This document shows positions 57,522 through 64,000 of a DNA stretch of 64,000 bases, in pieces. The stretch's first letter is position 1. Each line of letters starts with the position of its first letter. The stretch spans positions 20,381 to 84,380 of the forward strand of contig JADBKJ010000028.1 of NCBI GenBank assembly GCA_014896455.1, given 5' to 3'. The translations under genes and the position numbers were made by a program. Source of the DNA: Thermoanaerobacter sp. (GTDB lineage Bacteria > Bacillota > Thermoanaerobacteria > Thermoanaerobacterales > Thermoanaerobacteraceae). Under the pieces are notes generated by a model. It made no database searches. It saw nothing but the letters and a program-made list of their open reading frames with translations, and had not been told where the DNA came from.

Positions 57522-57860
57522 TTACTCACTTTTTTGAAGCTCTTTCTGAAGACCTTTTAGCTTTAAAACGTAATTCATTTCAAAGACTGCAGCTTCTATT
57601 AATTTATCTATCTCTTCATCAGTAAGCTTATTCCCAATGACTTTTTTCAAAAGTTTAAAAACCTGTTCTTTCTTAATAGGACCATTGCCTGGACCTACTT
57701 GCTGTTCAACAGCCTGCACAAAAGCCTTTGCTATTTCATAGTACCTTTTTAATTTTTCCATTCCTATTTTTGTGCTCAAATAGTCAATAAGATAACCTAA
57801 AGCAACCATTACAAGAAGCTGTATTCCTGCTGTTAAAATAGTCATTATCAATTCTTTCAT
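57522..57860 (-). CDS. Phage holin, LL-H family
   Basis: 112 residues from ATG 57860 behind GGAGGG. One N-terminal transmembrane segment (ELIMTILTAGIQLLVMVALG) is followed by a charged helical tail (KKVIGNKLTDEEIDKLIEAA) typical of LL-H holins. Holins permeabilise the membrane to let endolysin out. It overlaps the end of an amidase remnant by four bases (ATGA), the usual lysis-cassette order. No other phage genes are nearby. Confidence 0.8.
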   Translation of the reverse strand: MKELIMTILTAGIQLLVMVALGYLIDYLSTKIGMEKLKRYYEIAKAFVQAVEQQVGPGNGPIKKEQVFKLLKKVIGNKLTDEEIDKLIEAAVFEMNYVLKLKGLQKELQKSE

Positions 57861-58160
57861 TTCATTCCCTCCAATACTTTTATTATTACAGAAGCAAACT
57901 CGCCCCATGTGACATAACTTTTCGTGTCATGAATTTTATCAGCTATTGCAGTGAATGGAGATGAAATAGTTCGCATGAGCTTTGTTTGCTATATCGCATC
58001 TTTGTTGAAGGTCTACTGTTTCATCCTTATCCCTTGTCATTATAACATCTATGCCGTTTTTAGTAAGAATATCCCTGAGTTTTAAAGCCACATTTAAATT
58101 TATGTCTTTCTCTTTGTAGCCCTCTATTAAAGCCCCAGGGTCTTTCCCTCCATGCCCCAT
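57857..58160 (-). pseudogene. N-acetylmuramoyl-L-alanine amidase (endolysin) remnant
   Basis: The first part (58160-57942) is an Amidase_3 fragment: GHGGKDPGALIEGYKEKDIN and ANKAHANYFISIHCNS, with two zinc-binding His and one Glu region. It stops right after SIHCNS. A second frame (from about 57948) encodes IADKIHDTKSYVTWGEFASV, an endolysin tail that ends in the overlap with the holin start. The middle of the enzyme, including the final catalytic Glu region, has been deleted with a frameshift. The N-terminal strand before GHGG is also missing. Confidence 0.8.
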
Positions 58161-58551
58161 TTCACTTTTACCGCTACCCTTGTAGGAATTCTTCCTTAAT
58201 TGTTTTTAAAACCTTTTAAGGCGCAAATCCCCACTTTCTGGCAGCTTGTTATAGCGATAGACATTCCCTTTTATTATCACTATATCAGGCTTTATTATTG
58301 TTTCCATTTACATCCCTAAATTATATCATTTTGAATTTGAGAGAGATATATATGGCCAAAATAGCTGCTGTAGGCTATGGGGCTTTCGGAAGCTTTGTAC
58401 TAAGGTCCATATCAACCTGGATCCCTAGTTTTAAAATATTGCTCCCCATGTAATCCAGTTATAAAAATTAAATTAAACCCCTAACAAAAAATGATTGGAC
58501 TTTTGAAGCTACATAAGTTAAAATAAAAACAGACAAATTAGCGATTTAATC
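58161..58551. other. Gene-scar region with two 33-codon open frames
   Basis: No intact gene is recognised. On the minus strand 58307-58206 codes for a 33-residue frame (METIIKPDIVIIKGNVYRYN, ending LKRF). On the plus strand 58352-58453 codes for another (MAKIAAVGYGAFGSFVLRSI, ending LLPM), starting like a dehydrogenase fold. Both look like ends of deleted genes next to the phage remnant. The edge at 58495 holds the promoter of the next gene. Confidence 0.35.
58495..58524 (+). promoter_or_regulatory. Promoter of the SEC-C gene
   Basis: TTGGAC, an 18-base spacer and TAAAAT lie about 50 bases before the start, which is preceded by GGAGAGG. Confidence 0.5.
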
Positions 58552-58575
58552 TATCAATTTGGAGAGGGACTGAAA

Positions 58576-59898
58576 ATGAAAATATTTAATATTGGAAGAA
58601 ATGACGAATGCATATGCGGAAGCGGGAAAAAATACAAAAAATGTTGTATGTCAAGAGTTGAAGAACTTGAAGTAAAACTTTCAAATTATCTTGGAAAAGA
58701 TGCAGTAATTTCCCGCGAAGGCAGAGAATTTATAAAAATTTTGAGCATCTTGTACGGTATTAAATTAAACAAAAATGAAAAATACTTCAATGTAGAAAAA
58801 TTATTGAAGTTAGTAGATGAAGCTTGGATGGAAGAAGAAGATTACTCTGAAGATGACGTAATAACTTTTTTCCAGCAGATGACAAACTTTATATTTGAAG
58901 ACAAAAGGTTAAAATACTTGAGAATACCCGGCAGGTTGTTTGTTGAATTTACTTTTAATGAAAATGAAGAAGAAAAAATAGACAATTTAATGCTGGAGCT
59001 TCACAACCAATACATAATAGAAAACTATCTTTTAGAAATTTCATATGCTTTGCAAAACTATGGCTTTACCGACAAAGAATTAAAAAATTTATTACATTTA
59101 ATAAGCCTTTCCATTACAGATGAATATCATTCATTTTTGAGGGTAATTGTAGGTGCTACAATGCTGGAAATATCTAAAGCTTTTGAAGAAATTGCTAAAA
59201 TAGATAACAAGGAAAAAAGAAACGAAAAATTCTTCGAAATAGCTTCTCAATATATTTCTTTCAACGAGTATATAACTGCCAAAATGAGTGATTTAATCGA
59301 GGAGGATTGGAATAAAATTATCAAAGAACCTTTGGAACTACCCTTTTTCACTGTATATTTGTTTTACCTTAAATTTTTATCCAAAACGCTCTCAATATTT
59401 ACCACCAAAAACTTGCCTTTTAGTTCAGTTGTTAATTTTTTAGTTGATACTTTAGATGAAATATTAGCCGAACCAGTTGTTTTTGAAAAATCTTTAATAA
59501 GTATTATTGACAGTTTGTACATTAAAGCCCAGCAAACTGAAAATGATGAATTAAAAAAGAGCTTTGAAATTACAGGTGAGCTACTAACTTTGCCTCCAAA
59601 CGCGGAAAATTTTAAAGTATTAAAAAATCTCTTTTCTTCTAATATTTTAAGGTATGTTGCTGAGTTCCCACACAAGATTGAAGAAATTGATGAAACTGTA
59701 GAAATTGAAAAACTAATCTCTGATGAATTTTTTAACAAATATGTTTCTTATTTAGAAAATAAACAAATGACTGAAGAAAGGGATTTACTAAAAGAAGCTT
59801 ATAGGGAGTTGAAAGAAAATATACAAAATCTGAGTACTTCGCAAGAAATTGCTTTAGAAAAAATAAAAGGCCTAATTAAAAAGGAACTGCCTCTTTGA
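58576..59898 (+). CDS. SEC-C metal-binding domain protein, otherwise unknown
   Basis: The N-terminus carries a SEC-C zinc-binding motif, GRNDECICGSGKKYKKCC. The remaining ~420 residues are mostly helical and acidic with no recognised family. In SecA this motif binds zinc and SecB; in many small proteins it is a general protein- or nucleic-acid-contact module. Usually SEC-C is at the C-terminus, so the N-terminal position is less common. The gene is a single unit between phage debris and an IS remnant. Confidence 0.75.
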   Translation: MKIFNIGRNDECICGSGKKYKKCCMSRVEELEVKLSNYLGKDAVISREGREFIKILSILYGIKLNKNEKYFNVEKLLKLVDEAWMEEEDYSEDDVITFFQQMTNFIFEDKRLKYLRIPGRLFVEFTFNENEEEKIDNLMLELHNQYIIENYLLEISYALQNYGFTDKELKNLLHLISLSITDEYHSFLRVIVGATMLEISKAFEEIAKIDNKEKRNEKFFEIASQYISFNEYITAKMSDLIEEDWNKIIKEPLELPFFTVYLFYLKFLSKTLSIFTTKNLPFSSVVNFLVDTLDEILAEPVVFEKSLISIIDSLYIKAQQTENDELKKSFEITGELLTLPPNAENFKVLKNLFSSNILRYVAEFPHKIEEIDETVEIEKLISDEFFNKYVSYLENKQMTEERDLLKEAYRELKENIQNLSTSQEIALEKIKGLIKKELPL

Positions 59899-59920
59899 TG
59901 GTTCACGCAGTTCTCTTTTA
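59884..59920 (+). terminator. Terminator of the SEC-C gene
   Basis: GAACTGC pairs with GCAGTTC around a loop that includes the stop codon region. CTTTT follows. Confidence 0.6.
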
Positions 59921-59956
59921 ATTTAAATACCCTCCCAAAATAGTAGATTAGTTTTT

Positions 59957-59973
59957 ATGTGGGTTATTCACAT
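59957..59973 (+). mobile_element. Possible left-end hairpin of the IS200/IS605-like remnant
   Basis: ATGTG, loop GGTTATT, CACAT is a small hairpin 85 bases before the truncated tnpB-like frame. IS605-type ends carry such hairpins, but this one is short. Confidence 0.3.
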
Positions 59974-60042
59974 TTTTATTTTTTACACAAGGAGGTATCA
60001 ACAGTTGAAATAAAAAGTAAAAAATAGTATAGTTTTAATTAA

Positions 60043-60843
60043 GTGATTATAGCAATAGGGATAGACATAAACGCATATCCAGACAATATATCATGGGCAG
60101 AAGTAGATGAAAAAGGCAATCTAATAAGTTATGGCAGTATACCGATGCCAGAGCTTGCAAGTGGAGACAAAGACAAAAGAGAATATTTCAGATGGCAGTA
60201 TGCTCATGAAATAGTAAAAATAGCAAAAGAAAAAGGAAAAGCAATAATAATTGAAGAATTAGAAATAAAAGAAAAAGGTAAAAGAGGAAACTATTCAGGG
60301 AGAAAATCAAGAAGGATAAGACATAACTTTAGCTATAAATCACTTCTTTCAAAAATAAAAACACTAGCAAAAAGAGGAGGGATAGAAGTAATAGAGTTAG
60401 ACCCTTCTTACACCTCAATAATAGGGATGTTAAAATATTCTCCACAGTATATGATAACAAAGGATATGGGAGCAGCCTATGTAATAGCAAGAAGGGGATT
60501 AGGCAAAGAAGAAAAGATACCAGATAATTATATAAAGTTTCTCAACGCATTGACTGTAGATGAATTAGAAGAATTAAAAGAGTACGTAAAAAATACTGTC
60601 AAAAACAAGTATTTGAAGAAAAGGCACTTAAAAGAGATAAACAAAGCAATAAAACTCATACAAAGCCTTGAGAGTGAGTCAGGAAGGGTGCTAAGACCTC
60701 TGTATGGAACAAGTTTTAGTACCTATGATTTCTGGCGAGTTCTCAAGGTAGCGGTGGTGACTCCACTCTCTCCTGAGAAGGTAAAAAGAGACTTCTCTAC
60801 CCTGAAAGAGTTACTAATTCAGGGTAAGTGGAGAGGCCCTTAA
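60043..60843 (+). pseudogene. TnpB-related (IS605 OrfB-like) protein, N-terminally truncated
   Basis: The 266-residue frame starts at GTG directly after an in-frame stop, without a ribosome site. It corresponds to the C-terminal, RuvC-like half of TnpB-related proteins. The three acidic residues are present: Asp8 (GIDINAYPDN), Glu71/72 (AIIIEELEI) and Asp141 (MITKDMGAAYVIARRG). The zinc finger normally placed before the last Asp is missing, as in the zinc-less TnpB-related branch. The N-terminal recognition half is lost. No TnpA is nearby, so the element cannot move alone. Its 3' end and right end look intact. Confidence 0.8.
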
Positions 60844-60971
60844 GGGCGCAAGTTCCTGCTTCTTGGGGCAGGGGCTATGGCTTTCCCAAATACCGCCTGC
60901 TGGGGCTGGGAAAGTCTGAAGGGCGGACTACAAATACCCCAGCTATCTAAACTGTCAATTTTGTACAGTTT
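60830..60971 (+). ncRNA. Candidate omega-RNA / right end of the TnpB element
   Basis: The segment overlaps the frame's end and is GC-rich and strongly structured. It has a GCCCTTAAGGGC self-pairing (60835-60846), CTTTCCC with GGGAAAG, CCGCC with GGCGG, and CTGGGG with CCCCAG. It ends in the hairpin AAACTGT/ACAGTTT (60949-60955, 60965-60971) typical of an IS605-type right end. In active TnpB systems the guide RNA scaffold comes from exactly this position. Transcription here is not shown. Confidence 0.5.
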
Positions 60972-60993
60972 GGGTAACCAGGCGCAATATATT

Positions 60994-61347
60994 ATGGAAA
61001 GTGAAGAATTTCTTGACTTTGCACCAATTAAATTTGTTGGCATTGATGACAAAGAAGAGCAAAATCGTATAATAGATGTTCTCATGTCTGTTGTCGATCC
61101 AGAAATCGGTATAGATATTATAAACCTTGGGCTTGTTTATGAAATTCACAAAGAAGATGATAAATTATACATTATAATGACACTAACAGCATTAGGTTGC
61201 CCACTTGCTGATGTGTTGTCAAATGAGGTAAAAAACGAAGTACTTTCAAATGGAGATTATAGCGAGGTAGAAGTAAAAATTGTGTATTCACCTCCATGGG
61301 GTCATGATCGTCTATCTTCATTTGCAAGAATGGAACTCGGATTATAA
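60994..61347 (+). CDS. MIP18/SufT family Fe-S assembly-type protein
   Basis: 117 residues from ATG 60994. The MIP18 (DUF59) motifs are clear: VLMSVVDPEIGIDIINLGLV, LTALGCPLADVL with the conserved Cys, and VYSPPWGHDRLSSFARMELG. Such proteins take part in Fe-S cluster delivery or in PaaD-type assembly. No good ribosome site precedes the ATG. The TnpB element ends about 20 bases upstream, so insertion probably replaced its native promoter and perhaps its first codons. Confidence 0.85.
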   Translation: MESEEFLDFAPIKFVGIDDKEEQNRIIDVLMSVVDPEIGIDIINLGLVYEIHKEDDKLYIIMTLTALGCPLADVLSNEVKNEVLSNGDYSEVEVKIVYSPPWGHDRLSSFARMELGL

Positions 61348-61372
61348 AAAGGCGGTTTAAAACCGTCTTTTT
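61346..61372 (+). terminator. Terminator after the MIP18 gene
   Basis: AAAAGGCGGTTT pairs with AAACCGTCTTTTT (one G-U) directly after the stop, followed by T. Confidence 0.85.
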
Positions 61373-61692
61373 ATATAACCACAAAAACAATAATTAAAAA
61401 TTTAAAAATGGTATTGACCTACATCTACTTTAAAGTGCTTTAAAGCTATAAGAAAAATTTTCAAACAAAATTTTAATAGAGAAGGAAGAAGGAGATTGCG
61501 TAGTGGTTGTCGAAATATAACATAGAGTTTCTTCCTTTGTGGTTTTTGGTTTCGGTAACTCTTACCTTCGACATCAAAGAGGGGGGGTAAACCTTCTTTT
61601 TCTCAAATCTATTTGTATCAAGTATTGTAAGGCTTGATAACCCCCTAAATTATGGGGTTATCTGATATAACTTGGTACAGGGGGAGAGGTGA
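61373..61692 (+). promoter_or_regulatory. acoR upstream region with tandem sites and leader hairpin
   Basis: No gene lies here. Visible are a tandem CTTTAAAG-TG-CTTTAAAG (61428-61445), the box TTGTCGAAA (61507-61515), a facing TTCGACA (61567-61573), a GGGGGGG run, and a perfect hairpin GATAACCCC/GGGGTTATC (61636-61662) 30 bases before the start. The TGTCGAA heptamers match the Spo0A-box core. I cannot place a clear -35/-10 pair. Confidence 0.4.
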
Positions 61693-63717
61693 ATGAAAGG
61701 AAATTTTTATGGAGTTTATGAAGAAGTGTGGCACCAATGGAACGATTTTCAAAACACCATGACTATCTCAAAACAAATCGTTAGATCGGAAATACTTAAA
61801 TCTTGGGAAAGGTGCAAAATTGCAGGCGTCAATCCGTACCAGGAACAAGGACAAGAAATTATCGAGGGTGCCGCTTTAAAAGAAGCCAGAGAAAGACAAG
61901 AAGAATTAATTCAAGCTGCTAGGCCGATTATGGAAAAGCTTTTATCGCTGGCTGGTGACTATGGATTTCTTGCAGTTTTAGTAGGAGAGGACGGTTATAT
62001 ATTAGAAACTTTAGGGAATAACAAGGAAACTATAGACCTAGCTCGAAGAACCAATTTCATTCCTGGCGCATGCTGGCGAGAAGATAAAGTTGGCACTAAC
62101 GGTATAGGAACTGCAATGGTTATAGGACAAGCCCTTGATGTAACTGGGGCTGAGCACTTCTCTCGCGGACTTCACTCTTGGACATGTACTGGTTCTCCAA
62201 TTTTTAGTCCGGAAGGAAAACTTATTGGAGTTATTGACCTTTCGGGACCCTGGTACCGAGAAAATAAACTGGCATTAGCTACTATAGTATCTTCTGCAAT
62301 TGCGATTGAAAACAATTTGAAGCAGAGTAAAGCCTTTAAAGAAACTTTACCTTACAGACAACTCTCAGAATACTTCTTAGAAAACAACCCTGATCCCTTA
62401 TTAGTGATAGATAATACAGGAAGATTAATCAAGGTTAATTATGCATCTGAGAAATTTTTGGGATGGAAAAAAGAAGATTTAATAGGACGAAGAGCTGATG
62501 AAATATTTGACAATTCGCAGGAAATCCTATTCCTCATAAAAGCGCGGCAGAGTGTAAAAAACCAAGAAATATTAGTGCAAAGTAGAAAAGGTATCTTGCG
62601 GTGTAGCGCAGATGTTTCACCCATAAGTGGTTATTACAATGAAAATGTAGCGGCTCTAATAGCTCTAAAAATTCATGAAGGTGGTCAATTTTATATAAGC
62701 TCTCCTCCAACCTTAAAAGGATTCGAAGTAATATTAGGGAATCATCCCTGTTTGCGTGAAAGCATACGATTAGCCCAAATTGCAGCAAATAGCGATGCAC
62801 CAGTCCTTATTTTAGGAGAGACAGGGACAGGGAAAGACCTTTTTGCAAGAGCTATTCATGAGGCTAGCGGTAGGAAAGGACCTTTTGTGGCAATAAATGG
62901 TGGTGCTTTGCCGCGAGAATTAATTGGAAGTGAGCTTTTCGGCTATGTAGGCGGAGCTTTTACCGGCGCACGACCAGAGGGCAAGCCAGGTAAATTTGAA
63001 CAAGCACAAGGAGGTACTTTATTTTTAGACGAAATAGGCGATATGCCTATGGATATACAGGTTTACCTTTTGAGAGTGTTGGAAGAAAAAAAGGTAGTTC
63101 GAATAGGCGGACATAAGGAGATACCGTTAGATGTTCGAATTATTGCTGCGACCAATTCGGATTTAACGAAGTTAGTAAAAGAGAAAAAATTCCGAGAGGA
63201 TTTGTATTTTCGCCTGAGAGTTCTCACTATTCATTTATGCCCGTTACGAGAACGCAAAAGTGATATACCTCTTCTTTTTCAACATTTTGTCAATAAATTT
63301 TCGCAAAAATTAGGCAAAAATATTACCAATATTGATCCATCAATTTGGCCTTTATTAAGTAATTACGACTGGCCAGGAAACATTAGGGAATTACGAAATG
63401 TGGCAGAATGGGCAGTGAATATAGCAGAGGGTAGTACAATTTCTGTTAATCATTTGCCACCTTACTTGTCTGGCTCTCAAACTATCCGCGAGAACAGCAG
63501 TACTTTTTCTTCTACCTCTCTTATTGAACTGGAAAAGCAGGAGATTAGTCGACTTCTCGAACATTATGGAGGTAATATAACCAAAGTTGCTAAAGCCTTA
63601 GGCATAGCACGGAACACCTTATATAGGAAGCTTTATAAATATGGGCTAAAGACTCGTTATAGTGTTCCAAAATCTAACGTTACAAAAAGAGACATAAGTT
63701 ACAAAGAAGCAGATTAA
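61693..63717 (+). CDS. acoR: Sigma-54-dependent activator of acetoin catabolism (AcoR-like)
   Basis: A 674-residue enhancer-binding protein. An N-terminal GAF-type sensor lies at about 60-215 (GACWREDKVGTNGIGTAMVI). A PAS domain lies at about 225-330 (NNPDPLLVIDNTGRLIKVNY). The AAA+ domain has Walker A GETGTGKD (375-382), the sigma-54 contact loop GAFTGA (421-426) and TLFLDEIGDMP. A Fis-type helix-turn-helix ends the protein (NITKVAKALGIARNTLYRKL). It sits directly upstream of acoA and a -24/-12 promoter, the classic acoR-acoABCL layout. ATG 61693 follows GGGGGAGAGGTGA. Confidence 0.93.
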   Translation: MKGNFYGVYEEVWHQWNDFQNTMTISKQIVRSEILKSWERCKIAGVNPYQEQGQEIIEGAALKEARERQEELIQAARPIMEKLLSLAGDYGFLAVLVGEDGYILETLGNNKETIDLARRTNFIPGACWREDKVGTNGIGTAMVIGQALDVTGAEHFSRGLHSWTCTGSPIFSPEGKLIGVIDLSGPWYRENKLALATIVSSAIAIENNLKQSKAFKETLPYRQLSEYFLENNPDPLLVIDNTGRLIKVNYASEKFLGWKKEDLIGRRADEIFDNSQEILFLIKARQSVKNQEILVQSRKGILRCSADVSPISGYYNENVAALIALKIHEGGQFYISSPPTLKGFEVILGNHPCLRESIRLAQIAANSDAPVLILGETGTGKDLFARAIHEASGRKGPFVAINGGALPRELIGSELFGYVGGAFTGARPEGKPGKFEQAQGGTLFLDEIGDMPMDIQVYLLRVLEEKKVVRIGGHKEIPLDVRIIAATNSDLTKLVKEKKFREDLYFRLRVLTIHLCPLRERKSDIPLLFQHFVNKFSQKLGKNITNIDPSIWPLLSNYDWPGNIRELRNVAEWAVNIAEGSTISVNHLPPYLSGSQTIRENSSTFSSTSLIELEKQEISRLLEHYGGNITKVAKALGIARNTLYRKLYKYGLKTRYSVPKSNVTKRDISYKEAD

Positions 63718-63750
63718 GATTTCATAATTTCTTGTAAAAATCAAGAGTTA

Positions 63751-63790
63751 AATATGCCAGCACTCAATAATGGGTGCTGGCATATTTTTT
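63751..63790 (+). terminator. acoR terminator overlapping the next promoter
   Basis: AATATGCCAGCAC pairs perfectly with GTGCTGGCATATT (13 bp, 10-base loop), followed by TTTT. It ends the acoR transcript. Its 3' arm and T-run are also the -24 and -12 elements of the acoA promoter. Confidence 0.85.
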
Positions 63791-63793
63791 GCA
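63777..63793 (+). promoter_or_regulatory. Sigma-54 (-24/-12) promoter of acoA
   Basis: CTGGCATATTTTTTGCA has GG at 63779-63780 and GC at 63791-63792 with exactly ten bases between, matching the RpoN consensus TGGCA-N-TTGCA. About 130 bases of leader follow to the acoA ATG. Confidence 0.85.
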
Positions 63794-63934
63794 AGAATAT
63801 ATTTAATGCAAAATCTAAAAGGGGGGGGGATGTAACAAAAGAAATTAAAACATATTCACCTTCTTTGATATTATAAAGCAGGGTAGTATATTGTAAAAAA
63901 TTGAAAAATTGTAAATAGATAGGAGTGAAAAGGT

Positions 63935-64000
63935 ATGAACATTCCCAAAGAAACTCTTATGCGTATGTACCTTGAGATGGTTACAATTCGATTATATGAG
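63935..64000 (+). CDS. acoA: Acetoin dehydrogenase E1 alpha subunit, start only
   Basis: Only 22 codons are in the window: MNIPKETLMRMYLEMVTIRL, then YE. This matches the beginning of thiamine-PP-dependent E1 alpha subunits of acetoin or pyruvate dehydrogenase. The upstream AcoR-type activator and sigma-54 promoter favour acetoin. AGGAG lies nine bases before the ATG. Confidence 0.8.
   Translation, partial: MNIPKETLMRMYLEMVTIRLYE

Noticed and set aside
60877..60993. Upstream extension of the MIP18 reading frame through the IS right end
   Set aside because: The extra codons encode the structured end of the mobile element, not a MIP18 N-terminus, and MIP18 proteins start close to the DPE motif.

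Overview
The window is low-GC DNA with strong Shine-Dalgarno sites, many TTG/GTG starts, sporulation genes (spoIIE, a PAS sensor kinase, Spo0A-like boxes), pyruvate:ferredoxin oxidoreductase and formate-THF ligase. This fits an anaerobic, spore-forming Firmicute. The gene order spoIIE-tilS-hpt-ftsH and the overall protein style point to the Thermoanaerobacter/Caldanaerobacter group. That placement is inference; no 16S is present.

Layout. (1) 1-11.3 kb, mostly minus strand, is housekeeping: the N-terminal part of methylmalonyl-CoA mutase, a PAS histidine kinase / fhs / stand-alone FolP-N-like domain operon, the spoIIE-tilS-hpt-ftsH block, and tRNA-Glu. (2) 11.3-16.8 kb holds a decayed locus with a CsoR-like operator, an EamA exporter, a large palindrome, an ECF sigma / anti-sigma / ABC exporter operon and DUF1284. 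(3) 16.8-24.6 kb holds a DUF3787 mini-protein, nifJ, the threonine catabolic pair tdh-kbl, and a uracil permease behind a PyrR-type attenuator. (4) 24.6-57.3 kb is one very large minus-strand catabolic island. (5) 57.5-61.4 kb is a scar zone: prophage lysis remnants, a SEC-C protein, a truncated TnpB-related gene with an intact 3' end, and a MIP18-family gene right behind it. (6) 61.7-64 kb is the sigma-54 activator acoR and the start of acoA, with a textbook -24/-12 promoter between them.

The island in (4) is the most unusual part. It reads as two transcription blocks. An Opp-type transporter (oppABCDF) precedes a 1000-residue cytoplasmic heparinase II/III-like lyase. Next comes a 20-gene run: NanE, four Gfo/Idh/MocA dehydrogenases, three TIM-barrel isomerases, a zinc-less MDR dehydrogenase, M55 and M20 peptidases, an alpha/alpha-barrel protein, a GH4 glycosidase, a secreted DUF4855 protein, an SDR, a DapA-family aldolase, an RpiR regulator, a ROK kinase, an FAD oxidoreductase and DUF4127. 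The two blocks share a near-identical promoter-like element (12 identical bases, 11 spacer, 7 identical bases). A DUF4914 gene with a P-loop lies just upstream under its own promoter. The likely job is uptake and intracellular breakdown of a complex, probably amino-sugar- and/or uronate-containing and perhaps peptide-substituted glycan. The substrate cannot be read from the sequence.

No CRISPR array, rRNA operon or complete insertion sequence was seen.
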